Of a stretch of 64,000 nucleotides of DNA, positions 43,513-51,095 are shown one piece after another (within the stretch, counting starts at the first letter, position 1; each line of letters opens with the position of its first letter). Both the position numbers and the translations under genes were made by a program. The DNA is from Pseudomonas chlororaphis (GTDB lineage: Bacteria > Pseudomonadota > Gammaproteobacteria > Pseudomonadales > Pseudomonadaceae), in contig NZ_JSFK01000019.1 in the NCBI RefSeq assembly GCF_000783395.1, positions 27,077 through 91,076 of the forward strand, written 5' to 3'. The notes under the pieces are model-generated. The model saw only the letters and a program-made list of their open reading frames with translations. It did no database searches and was not told the origin of the DNA.

Positions 43513-43932
43513 ATGCGCCAGTTGCTGTTGTTGCTCGCTGCCGGTCTTTTGGCCGGTTGTCAGACGCCTTTGCCCCCAGCCGATCCGCACATGGCCTGGG
43601 TCGATTTTTCGACGCCGACACCCGGCGGTAAGGTGCTCATGGCCGAGCGCCTCGACAAACAACGGCTGAATGACGGGCGCTTCTTTCAGGTCACCCCCGG
43701 CAGTCACGAATTGCGCGTGCGATTCGATTTCGAAGTGTTTGGCGGTGGCGGCAGCTTGATGAACGGCCCGGTAGAGCGCCTGTGCTACCTGTACATCCGT
43801 TACGAACATTTCGAGGCCGGGCAACGTTACACGCTGGAGGGTCGTTCGCTGGCGTTCACCCCGAGTGCCCGGCTCTACAATGCCAAGCGCGAAATTGTTG
43901 CCGAGGATTACGACTACGACTGCATTATCTGA
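43513..43932 (+). CDS. Small lipoprotein, paralogue 2
   Basis: 139 aa, same architecture as the preceding gene. MRQLLLLLAAGLLAGC is a lipoprotein signal (Cys 16). The mature part has DGRFFQVTPGSHELRVRFDF, then LCYLYIRYEHFEAGQRYTLEG and AKREIVAEDYDYDCII. In both, the conserved Cys in the middle and at the C-terminus could form a disulfide. Probably arises by local duplication; function unknown. Confidence 0.78.
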   Translation: MRQLLLLLAAGLLAGCQTPLPPADPHMAWVDFSTPTPGGKVLMAERLDKQRLNDGRFFQVTPGSHELRVRFDFEVFGGGGSLMNGPVERLCYLYIRYEHFEAGQRYTLEGRSLAFTPSARLYNAKREIVAEDYDYDCII

Positions 43933-43938
43933 GGCGAC

Positions 43939-44178
43939 TCAGCTGCCGTTCTTCTGATAGATGATTTTCTTGCGGCCATAATCGCAAGTGCCGACAACCA
44001 TGGCGATATCGTGTTCTGCAGCCTCTTTCTTGCTGACGATTTCCAGCGTGTAGGAGGGCACGGCTTTGGCCTGAATCTTGATTTCGATCTCTTTCTTGAG
44101 TTCTTCGCAGTCTTTGGGTGCCGCAATGACAGAAGTGGCCAGTGCACTGCAGAGAATCGCCAAGCCAATACGTTTCAT
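43939..44178 (-). CDS. DUF1161 exported small protein (1 of 2)
   Basis: 79 aa: signal peptide (MKRIGLAILCSALATSVIA) and a ~60-residue mature domain with KDCEELKKEIEIKIQAKAV, VVGTCDYGRKKIIY and two Cys that probably pair. Matches DUF1161. A second family member lies at 46368 in the same orientation. Function unknown. Convergent with the lipoprotein pair. Confidence 0.85.
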   Translation of the reverse strand: MKRIGLAILCSALATSVIAAPKDCEELKKEIEIKIQAKAVPSYTLEIVSKKEAAEHDIAMVVGTCDYGRKKIIYQKNGS

Positions 44179-44319
44179 GAGTGAAGCTCCCTGAGGCAGC
44201 GCGCACGGGCGTGCGCTGAAGCTGCTGTCATTTATTCGACCACATTTTTACAGCGAGGGTTCTGACTTCGCTCACAAGTTGTGCTGAAGGTTTCAAACCT
44301 TGGTTGATCTGCAGATGGC

Positions 44320-44416
44320 TATCGCGAGCAGGCTCACTCCTACAGGGGATCTTCGTCGCTCACAATAATTGTGTCCGCTGGAGATCAACTGTAGGAGTGA
44401 GCCTGCTCGCGATAGC
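44320..44416. repeat. REPIN, type A variant
   Basis: TATCGCGAGCAGGCTCACTC (then CTACAG) pairs with CTGTAGGAGTGAGCCTGCTC (then GCGATA). The core has CTCAC where the other copies have CTCGC, with matching changes in both arms, showing compensated change. It lies between the DUF1161 gene and osmC. Confidence 0.88.
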
Positions 44417-44437
44417 GTCAGACCGGTCAGCGACAAA

Positions 44438-44869
44438 TTAGCTGACCAGCGAAGCGTCTAGCGTAATCTTCGCATTAAGTACCTTGGACACCGGGCACCC
44501 TTCCTTGGCCTTTTTGCTCAGTTCTTCGAACTGCGCCTGCGTCGCCCCCGGAATTTTCGCCTTGAGGATCAGTTTCACCGCCGTGATCGCGAACCCGCCC
44601 TCTACCTGATCGAGGGTCACTTCAGCCTGAGTGTCGATGCTGTCGGCCTTCAGCCCCGCATCGCCCAGAATCATCGAAAACGCCATGGAAAAACAGCCGG
44701 CATGCGCGGCACCGATGAGTTCCTCCGGGTTGGTGCCCTTGCCACCCTCGAAGCGGGCCTTGAAGCCGTACGGTGCTTCTCTGAGGACACCGGTTTCAGT
44801 GGAGATCGAGCCAATACCGGTTTTCAGATCACCTGCCCAATGTGCGGATGCTTTCTTAACGATAGCCAT
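44438..44869 (-). CDS. osmC: OsmC family peroxiredoxin
   Basis: 143 aa thiol peroxidase that reduces organic hydroperoxides. The family layout is visible: GTNPEELIGAAHAGCFSMAFS (peroxidatic Cys ~60) and KKAKEGCPVSKVL (resolving Cys ~124). N-terminal KKASAHWAGDLKTGIGSIST. Matches PA0059. A minus-strand CTATCCT about 70 bp upstream could be an RpoS-type -10, in keeping with the known stationary-phase control of osmC, but it is weak evidence. Confidence 0.93.
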   Translation of the reverse strand: MAIVKKASAHWAGDLKTGIGSISTETGVLREAPYGFKARFEGGKGTNPEELIGAAHAGCFSMAFSMILGDAGLKADSIDTQAEVTLDQVEGGFAITAVKLILKAKIPGATQAQFEELSKKAKEGCPVSKVLNAKITLDASLVS

Positions 44870-45111
44870 GTCTGCCTCCTCAATATCTGGCGCGGAAACG
44901 CCGCGTCGTCGTGGTTTTTACTTGCAAGGCTTCTGAGGATAGACGCCGCAGCAAAGTTCAGCCCGGTTGAATCGTTGACTTTTTTAGTAGGAAATTTCGA
45001 CTCGGCTATTGAAACTCGGGTATATGCCCTCATTGCACAAAACACGCTTATGAATTCGGCAGGTTTTCGTTCGCAAGAAAAACCTGCCTCCCCACTCGGA
45101 GACGCAGGTTT

Positions 45112-46113
45112 ATGAAACAACTGTCCGACGTAAAATTTTCCACCCTCGATCTGGTACCGGTGCGCGAGAACGGTAGCCCGGCGCAGTCGCTGCGCAACTC
45201 ACTGGATCTGGCACAGCATGTCGAGAAATTCGGCTACACGCGGTTCTGGGTGGCGGAACATCACAACATGGACGGCATCGCCAGTTCCGCCACTTCAGTG
45301 CTGCTCGGTTATCTGGCGGGCGGAACGTCGACCATTCGTGTCGGCTCCGGCGGCGTGATGCTGCCCAACCATGCGCCGCTGGTAATCGCCGAGCAGTTCG
45401 GCACCCTCGAGAGTCTGTATCCGGGGCGGATCGACCTCGGTCTGGGCCGCGCGCCCGGTTCCGATCAGATGACAGCTCGGGCGTTGCGCCGTGAACGCTC
45501 CGGTAGCGCCGATGATTTCCCCGAAGACGTCGCCGAACTGGTGCGCTACCTCGGCCCGCGTACCCCGGATCAGCGCGTGATTGCCATGCCGGGCACCGGC
45601 ACCAACGTGCCGATCTGGCTGCTCGGTTCCAGTCTGTTCAGTGCGCAACTGGCCGGTGAGCGCGGTTTGCCTTACGCCTTCGCCTCGCATTTCGCCCCGC
45701 GCTTCATGCACGAGGCGATTCGCGTTTATCGCAATCACTTCAAGCCGTCGGCGGTGCTCGACAAGCCGTACGTGATGCTCGGCGTGCCGCTGGTGGCGGC
45801 GGATACCGATGAACAAGCCGATTACCTGGCGACTTCGGTGTATCAGCGCATTCTTGCGTTAATGCGTGGGCAGAGTCTGGTGCAGCGTCCGCCGGTGAAA
45901 ACCATGGATGGACTGTGGTTGCCCCATGAGCGTGAGGCGGTGGGGGATTTCCTTGGGCTGGCGATGGTGGGTGGCCCGCAGAAGATCCGCGCGAAGCTGG
46001 AGGTGCTGATTGAGCAGACCCAAGCGGATGAGCTGATTTTCACCAGTGATCTCTACGAACACGCCGATCGCGTGCATTCGTACGAGTTGTTGGCGCAGGT
46101 GATGAAGGGCTGA
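45112..46113 (+). CDS. LLM-class flavin-dependent oxidoreductase (luciferase-like)
   Basis: 333 aa monooxygenase of the bacterial luciferase-like family, MsnO8/YhbW group. Typical segments: KFSTLDLVPVRENGSPAQSL, GYTRFWVAEHHNMDGIASSA, GGVMLPNHAPLVIAEQFGTLESLYPGRIDLGLGRAPGSDQ and LGLAMVGGPQKIRAKL. It should use FMNH2 and O2; substrate not predictable. It stands alone on the + strand, with a repeat element downstream. Confidence 0.9.
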   Translation: MKQLSDVKFSTLDLVPVRENGSPAQSLRNSLDLAQHVEKFGYTRFWVAEHHNMDGIASSATSVLLGYLAGGTSTIRVGSGGVMLPNHAPLVIAEQFGTLESLYPGRIDLGLGRAPGSDQMTARALRRERSGSADDFPEDVAELVRYLGPRTPDQRVIAMPGTGTNVPIWLLGSSLFSAQLAGERGLPYAFASHFAPRFMHEAIRVYRNHFKPSAVLDKPYVMLGVPLVAADTDEQADYLATSVYQRILALMRGQSLVQRPPVKTMDGLWLPHEREAVGDFLGLAMVGGPQKIRAKLEVLIEQTQADELIFTSDLYEHADRVHSYELLAQVMKG

Positions 46114-46125
46114 AAGGCCAAAAAA

Positions 46126-46288
46126 CACCCTCACCCTAGCCCTCTCCCGGAGGGAGAGGGGACTGACCGAGGTGTTCTTGCGCTCGACATCGACCTGAAA
46201 AATCGAGTCGAACTCAGGCTCTGAACAACCCCGATCCGCTCCCTTTCCCCCTCGCCCCCCATGGGGGAGAGGGGTGGGGTGAGGGGGA
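46126..46288. repeat. CCCTCACCC-type palindromic element (second copy)
   Basis: Begins ACACCCTCACCCTAGCCCTC (then TCCCGGAGGGAGAGGG) and ends with CCCCCATGGGGGAGAGGGG...GTGAGGGGG, inverted to the start. The middle has CATCGACCTGAAAAATCGAG, comparable to the CATCGACCTG of the copy at 18641. Lies between the LLM gene and the second DUF1161 gene. Confidence 0.7.
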
Positions 46289-46322
46289 TCAATCTCAAAT
46301 ACACCACAAATCTTTCAGACAC

Positions 46323-46352
46323 AAAAAAGCCGACGCATTCAAGTCGGCTTTT
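46323..46352 (-). terminator. Terminator of the second DUF1161 gene
   Basis: AAAAAAGCCGAC-GCATTCAA-GTCGGCTTTT; on the minus strand the stem is followed by six T, 16 bp after the gene's stop. It could also end transcription from the left. Confidence 0.85.
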
Positions 46353-46367
46353 GTATTTCAGTCGCGA

Positions 46368-46592
46368 TCAGCCTCGCTTGTAGACGATTTCCTTGGTGCC
46401 ACCTTCACAGGAGCCAACGACCTTGGCGCCTGCATCTGCGCCCTTGTCGACAATCTCCAGCGAATACCCGGAAACGCCCTTGGCATCCAGCTTCGCCGCA
46501 ATCTCGCTTTTCAGCTCTTCACATGGCTTACCGGCAGCAAACGCACCACCCGCAAGGCTCAACAAACCTACTGCCAACATGAACTTCTTCAT
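46368..46592 (-). CDS. DUF1161 exported small protein (2 of 2)
   Basis: 74 aa: signal peptide (MKKFMLAVGLLSLAGGAFA) and mature KPCEELKSEIAAKLDAKGV, VVGSCEGGTKEIVYKRG. Same family and Cys pattern as the gene at 43939. Start at 46592 because MKKFMLA is the typical signal start; the longer upstream frame is unsupported. It is followed by its own terminator. Function unknown. Confidence 0.85.
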   Translation of the reverse strand: MKKFMLAVGLLSLAGGAFAAGKPCEELKSEIAAKLDAKGVSGYSLEIVDKGADAGAKVVGSCEGGTKEIVYKRG

Positions 46593-46720
46593 CGGTCGCA
46601 CTCCCTGGTCGGATTGAAATAGGCGGGCACCGGGTCGTTCACCCGATGCAGCCACCCTGTAGCGCTTTGCCATTCCTATGGCACTCGGCCAGCGCGCAAG
46701 TTCAGAAGACTAGACCAAAC

Positions 46721-46936
46721 TCAGCTGCTGGCAATCTTGAAGCCGACTTTCAGCGTCACCTGAAAGTGCGCTGCCTTGCCGTCCTTGATGTGACCACGGG
46801 TTTCGGTCACTTCAAACCATTCCAGGTTGCGAATGGTCTTGTTTGCTTCAGCAATTGCGTTGTTGATGGCGTCTTCAATGCTGCTGGTCGACGAACCGAC
46901 CAACTCGACTTTCTTGTACGTGTGATGGTCACTCAT
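46721..46936 (-). CDS. Dodecin (flavin-binding)
   Basis: 71 aa protein of the dodecin family, which assembles into hollow dodecamers that bind and buffer flavins. Recognised by HHTYKKVELVGSSTSSIEDAI, NKTIRNLEWFEVTETRGHI (with the conserved Trp that stacks on flavin) and AAHFQVTLKVGFKI. Start at 46936 follows AAGGAG. Confidence 0.93.
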   Translation of the reverse strand: MSDHHTYKKVELVGSSTSSIEDAINNAIAEANKTIRNLEWFEVTETRGHIKDGKAAHFQVTLKVGFKIASS

Positions 46937-47093
46937 GGCGATCTCCTTGGCGTGTGGAATTGAGACTAGCAGTGAATCTGCACTGTTGATTTCGGTGGCT
47001 TTGCGCAGGCGAAGTTCAGATTTTCTGCACTTTCTCAAACCGCTGAAGTCCCAACCAACACACGCCACTCATCACCAATGCAGGAGAGCCACC

Positions 47094-47420
47094 ATGGCCA
47101 ACACCTCTTTACGTAAAGCCTCGTTGCAAAGCATGGAAGCCGAGATCGAGAGTCTGCTCAAGTCGTTGGAAAGCCTGAAGGACGACGCTTCGGACGAGTC
47201 GCGCAAGACCCTCAAGGCGCTGAAAAGCAATGCCGAAAGCGCGCTGAAACATTCGCGTCACCTGCTCAGCGATGCCTATGAAGAAGTCAAAGTGAAAACC
47301 CGCGAAACCGGGATCGCCACCCGTGATTACGCGCAGGAGCATCCGTGGACGACGGCCGGTGTGGCAGTCGGTGCGATTGGTCTGCTCGCGGCTTACTTGC
47401 TGTTCAAGCGCGGCGAGTGA
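47094..47420 (+). CDS. DUF883/ElaB-like membrane-anchored protein
   Basis: 108 aa. An amphipathic, charged helical body (SMEAEIESLLKSLESLKDDAS, coiled-coil-like) ends in a membrane anchor preceded by the family motif YAQEHPWTTAGVAVGAIGLL, then a short basic tail (KRGE). ElaB/YqjD/DUF883 proteins are inner-membrane proteins, several linked to stationary-phase ribosome binding. SD GGAG before the ATG at 47094. Its last 28 bp overlap the 3' end of trpI on the other strand. Confidence 0.88.
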   Translation: MANTSLRKASLQSMEAEIESLLKSLESLKDDASDESRKTLKALKSNAESALKHSRHLLSDAYEEVKVKTRETGIATRDYAQEHPWTTAGVAVGAIGLLAAYLLFKRGE

Positions 47421-48310
47421 TCGCTCTGGCGCAGCTCGTTCTTGAGCCATTGCGCCAGTTGCCGGGCGCGCCCGTCTGCGGCGCGCTTGGGTAGCCACAA
47501 CGCCAGTTGCGCCGGGGTTTCACAGAAGCCCCATGGCGCAACCAGGCGACCAGCCTTCAAATCTTCCGTCACCAGCGGCTCCGGCGCGATTGCTACGCCA
47601 AGGCCTGCCACTGCTGCTTCCAGCAAGTAATACAAATGCTCGAAACCTTGCCCCAGCTTCAACGCCTTGGCGTCGAGGTCGCTTTGCTGTGCCCAGCTCG
47701 GCCACGCTTGTGGGCGAGAAGTTGTGTGCAGCAGCGGTTCATTGAGCAGTGCCGAGGCTGGCGCGGTTTGCAAACGTTGATAGCCGTTGAACAGCGGACT
47801 CATCACCGGGCCGATGCGTTCTGCGGCGAGTTCGTAGACCTGCATGTCTGCCGGCCAAGGTGGCTCGGCGAATAACAGCAAGGCATCCAGTCCTGGACGA
47901 CGGGGGTCAAGATCGCCTTCTCCCGCCGACAGGTGCAGACGCAAGTCCGGCAGATCCGCATTCAATCGCCCCAGGCGCGGAATAAACCAGCGCGCCAACA
48001 GACTTCCAGAGCATCCCAAGACGAACGGCGCATCGGCGGTACTCTGCGTCAGCTCCGCACACACACTGCGTAACCGGTCAAACGCGTCGCCGCTGGCATC
48101 GCGTAACCGCACGCCGGCATCTGTGAGTTTCAAGCCGCGCCCATCCTTGACGAACAGACTGACACCCAGGTGCTCTTCGAGCACCTTGAGCTGACGACTA
48201 ACCGCTCCGTGGGTGACGTGCAGCTGCTCGGCAGCCTGACTGACACTGTTCAGCCGGGCGGTGGCTTCGAACGCACGCAAGGCGTTCAGCGGAGGAAGGT
48301 CGTGGCTCAT
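47393..48310 (-). CDS. trpI: LysR-family activator TrpI
   Basis: 305 aa LTTR: N-terminal HTH (LNALRAFEATARLNSVSQAAEQLHVTHGAVSRQLKVLEEHLG) and effector domain starting near residue 90. It is divergently placed from trpBA with a 114-bp gap, the conserved Pseudomonas arrangement (PA0037/PA0036/PA0035) in which TrpI activates trpBA in response to indole-3-glycerol phosphate. The binding sites should lie in 48311-48424. The C-terminus overlaps the convergent DUF883 gene. Confidence 0.93.
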   Translation of the reverse strand: MSHDLPPLNALRAFEATARLNSVSQAAEQLHVTHGAVSRQLKVLEEHLGVSLFVKDGRGLKLTDAGVRLRDASGDAFDRLRSVCAELTQSTADAPFVLGCSGSLLARWFIPRLGRLNADLPDLRLHLSAGEGDLDPRRPGLDALLLFAEPPWPADMQVYELAAERIGPVMSPLFNGYQRLQTAPASALLNEPLLHTTSRPQAWPSWAQQSDLDAKALKLGQGFEHLYYLLEAAVAGLGVAIAPEPLVTEDLKAGRLVAPWGFCETPAQLALWLPKRAADGRARQLAQWLKNELRQSDHSPRLNSK

Positions 48311-48424
48311 GGTATCTGTGAGTTTTCCTGACAGGTTGTGGCGATCTTATCGGTTTTCAGCTTGGAAGGTCAGGGGTAGAGTGGTCGTCATTGTCTTTTG
48401 ACCCGAATTCACCTGGAGCGACTC

Positions 48425-49657
48425 ATGACCCAGACTTCGAACACCTCTGATCTGCGTAATGGCCCGGACGATAACGGCCTGTTCGGCTCGTTCGGTGGCC
48501 GCTACGTGGCGGAAACCCTGATGCCGTTGATCCTCGATCTGGCCCGCGAATACGAAGCGGCCAAGGAAGATCCGGCCTTCAAAGAAGAATTGGCCTACTT
48601 CCAGCGTGACTACGTCGGACGTCCGAGCCCGCTGTATTTCGCTGAACGCCTGACTGAATTCTGCGGCGGCGCGAAGATTTATCTCAAGCGCGAAGAGCTG
48701 AACCACACCGGCGCGCACAAGATCAACAACTGCATCGGCCAGATTCTGCTGGCGCGGCGCATGGGCAAGAAACGCATCATCGCCGAGACCGGCGCCGGCA
48801 TGCACGGCGTGGCCACTGCCACCGTCGCCGCACGTTTCGGTCTGGATTGCGTGATCTACATGGGCACCACTGACATCGAACGTCAGCAGGCCAACGTGTT
48901 CCGCATGAAGCTGCTGGGCGCTGAAGTGATTCCAGTGGTGGCCGGCACCGGCACCCTGAAAGATGCGATGAACGAAGCCCTGCGTGACTGGGTGACCAAC
49001 GTCGACAACACCTTCTACCTGATCGGCACCGTGGCCGGCCCGCATCCTTACCCGGCAATGGTTCGCGACTTCCAGGCCGTGATCGGCAAGGAAACCCGCG
49101 ATCAGTTGCAAGCGCAGGAAGGGCGTCTGCCGGACAGCTTGGTGGCGTGCATCGGTGGCGGCTCCAACGCAATGGGCCTGTTTCACCCGTTCCTCGACGA
49201 CAAGAGCGTTGAGATCATCGGTGTTGAAGCCGCCGGTTACGGCATCGAAACCGGCAAGCACGCGGCGAGCCTCAATGGCGGCGTTCCGGGTGTGTTGCAC
49301 GGCAACCGTACTTTCCTGCTGCAGGACGACGATGGCCAGATCATCGACGCCCACTCGATTTCCGCCGGCCTCGACTATCCGGGCATCGGCCCGGAACACG
49401 CCTGGTTGCATGACATCGGCCGCGTTCAATACACCTCGGTGACCGACGACGAAGCCCTCGACGCGTTCCACAAATGCTGCCGTCTGGAAGGGATCATTCC
49501 AGCACTGGAAAGCGCTCACGCCTTGGCTGAAGTGTTCAAACGTGCGCCGAAGCTGCCTAAGGATCACCTGATGGTGGTCAACCTGTCCGGCCGGGGCGAC
49601 AAAGATATGCAGACCGTCATGCATCACATGGAACAGTCCAAGCAGGAGAAACACTGA
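48425..49657 (+). CDS. trpB: Tryptophan synthase beta subunit
   Basis: 410 aa PLP enzyme that condenses indole with serine. The PLP lysine is in LNHTGAHKINNC near residue 94; the phosphate loop is CIGGGSNAMG; the N-terminal GLFGSFGGRYVAETLMPL is characteristic. Start at 48425 (MTQTSNTSD) after GGAG. The stop overlaps the trpA ATG by one base (TGATG), so the two subunits are made in coupled translation. Confidence 0.97.
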   Translation: MTQTSNTSDLRNGPDDNGLFGSFGGRYVAETLMPLILDLAREYEAAKEDPAFKEELAYFQRDYVGRPSPLYFAERLTEFCGGAKIYLKREELNHTGAHKINNCIGQILLARRMGKKRIIAETGAGMHGVATATVAARFGLDCVIYMGTTDIERQQANVFRMKLLGAEVIPVVAGTGTLKDAMNEALRDWVTNVDNTFYLIGTVAGPHPYPAMVRDFQAVIGKETRDQLQAQEGRLPDSLVACIGGGSNAMGLFHPFLDDKSVEIIGVEAAGYGIETGKHAASLNGGVPGVLHGNRTFLLQDDDGQIIDAHSISAGLDYPGIGPEHAWLHDIGRVQYTSVTDDEALDAFHKCCRLEGIIPALESAHALAEVFKRAPKLPKDHLMVVNLSGRGDKDMQTVMHHMEQSKQEKH

Positions 49658-50469
49658 TGAGCCGCCTGCAAACGCGTTTTGCCGACCTCAAAGAACAGAA
49701 CCGCGCCGCGCTGGTGACCTTCGTCACCGCCGGTGATCCGGACTACGACACCTCGCTGGCGATCCTCAAAGGTTTGCCGGGTGCCGGCGCCGACGTGATT
49801 GAACTGGGCATGCCGTTCACCGACCCGATGGCCGACGGCCCGGCGATTCAACTGGCGAACATCCGTGCGCTGGGCGCCAAACAGAATCTGCTGAAAACCC
49901 TGCAAATGGTTCGTGAATTCCGCGAAGGCAACAGTGATACGCCGCTGGTGCTGATGGGCTACTTCAACCCGATCCACATGTATGGCGTTGAGCGCTTCAT
50001 TGCTGACGCGAAAGAGGCCGGCGTCGATGGTTTGATCGTGGTCGACATGCCGCCTGAGCACAACGCCGAGCTGTGTGATCCGGCGCAGGCTGCCGGTCTG
50101 GACTTCATCCGTCTGACCACCCCGACCACTGACGATGCGCGTCTGCCGAAAGTGCTCAATGGCAGCTCCGGTTTCGTTTACTACGTGTCGGTCGCCGGTG
50201 TGACCGGTGCTGGCGCCGCAACGCTGGAACATGTCGAAGAGGCGGTCACTCGTCTGCGTCGTCATACCGATCTGCCGATCAGCATCGGTTTCGGCATCCG
50301 TACGCCGGAGCAAGCGGCGGCCATTGCGCGTCTGGCCGACGGTGTCGTGGTGGGCTCGGCATTGATCGATCACATTGCCAACGCGACCACACCAGCTCAA
50401 GCCGTCGACGGTGTATTGAGCCTGTGTTCGGCACTCTCCGAAGGCGTGCGTAAGGCCCGCGTCAGCTGA
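49657..50469 (+). CDS. trpA: Tryptophan synthase alpha subunit
   Basis: 270 aa TIM barrel that splits indole-3-glycerol phosphate. Catalytic residues: Glu in DVIELGMPFTDPMADGP (also the Asp) near residues 48-60, with the phosphate loop VAGVTGAGA and GFGIRTPEQA. Paired with trpB; a terminator lies 60 bp downstream. Confidence 0.97.
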   Translation: MSRLQTRFADLKEQNRAALVTFVTAGDPDYDTSLAILKGLPGAGADVIELGMPFTDPMADGPAIQLANIRALGAKQNLLKTLQMVREFREGNSDTPLVLMGYFNPIHMYGVERFIADAKEAGVDGLIVVDMPPEHNAELCDPAQAAGLDFIRLTTPTTDDARLPKVLNGSSGFVYYVSVAGVTGAGAATLEHVEEAVTRLRRHTDLPISIGFGIRTPEQAAAIARLADGVVVGSALIDHIANATTPAQAVDGVLSLCSALSEGVRKARVS

Positions 50470-50531
50470 AGGTAAAGTTCCTGATACAGAGGAATTAGCA
50501 CCTCAAAGCACAGACTAAATGAGCAAGATCG

Positions 50532-50565
50532 AGGGCTTCAGAACATCGTTCTGCAGCCCTTTTTG
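50532..50565 (+). terminator. Terminator of trpBA
   Basis: AGGGCT-TCAGAACATCGTTCTG-CAGCCCT then TTTTTG: stem with an extended inner pairing (CAGAAC/GTTCTG), about 60 bp past trpA. Confidence 0.75.
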
Positions 50566-50591
50566 CTGTTTGTGCCGTGAGGAAAGACCCG

Positions 50592-51047
50592 ATGAAAATG
50601 CCGAAACGTCTGATGGCCGGACTGGGCGTGCTGATGATCAGTGCGACACCGCTGCTGGCCAGCGCCGACCCGCGCGATGATCACGACCACGGCGGTCCGC
50701 AGCAGGGCCATTACGATAACCGTGGCGACAATCGCGGTGATGATCACCGTGGTCCGCAGAGCGATCACCGTGGCGGCCCGCCGCCCCGTGACTTCGGACC
50801 GGTGCGCCAGACCATTCGCGACAATCATGGCTACTTCGTGCGCGGTGCACCGCCGCCTCCGGGGATTCATCTGGAGCGTGGCCGGCCGTTGCCGCACGGC
50901 TATTACGGCGAGCGTCTGGATAATCGGGCGTTAGGTCGTTTGCCGGTGTATCCGGGCTACGAATGGCGCCGGGCGGGGGGCGATATCGTGCTGATCGCGG
51001 TGGGCACCGGGATCGTCTACGAAATTCTCGATGGGGTTTTGTATTGA
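50592..51047 (+). CDS. RcnB-family periplasmic protein
   Basis: 151 aa. A signal peptide (MKMPKRLMAGLGVLMISATPLLASA) is followed by a low-complexity His/Asp/Arg/Gly-rich stretch (DPRDDHDHGGPQQGHYDNRG) and a C-terminal RcnB-type region (FVRGAPPPPGIHLERGRPLPHGYYG; a final hydrophobic segment IVLIAVGTGIVYEILDGV). RcnB proteins of enterobacteria help nickel/cobalt homeostasis; here a metal role is inference. Start at 50592 follows GGAAAG. Next to trpA, as PA0038-region genes are. Confidence 0.82.
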   Translation: MKMPKRLMAGLGVLMISATPLLASADPRDDHDHGGPQQGHYDNRGDNRGDDHRGPQSDHRGGPPPRDFGPVRQTIRDNHGYFVRGAPPPPGIHLERGRPLPHGYYGERLDNRALGRLPVYPGYEWRRAGGDIVLIAVGTGIVYEILDGVLY

Positions 51048-51060
51048 TCCGCAGGCAATA

Positions 51061-51095
51061 AAAAAGACCGCAGCCAATGGCTGCGGTCTTTTTTT
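51061..51095. terminator. Terminator between rcnB-like gene and DUF4105 gene
   Basis: AAAAAGACCGCAGCC-AATG-GGCTGCGGTCTTTTTTT: strong stem with A- and T-tracts, usable on both strands by the convergent genes. Confidence 0.85.

Noticed and set aside
9632..44416. Repeated GC-rich 20-30 bp sequences, considered as a CRISPR array
   Set aside because: Copies are far apart, palindromic and intergenic: REP/REPIN elements, not direct repeats with regular spacers.
47393..47420. Possible annotation error at the DUF883/trpI overlap
   Set aside because: Both frames have strong family support to their ends; a 28-bp convergent overlap is plausible.
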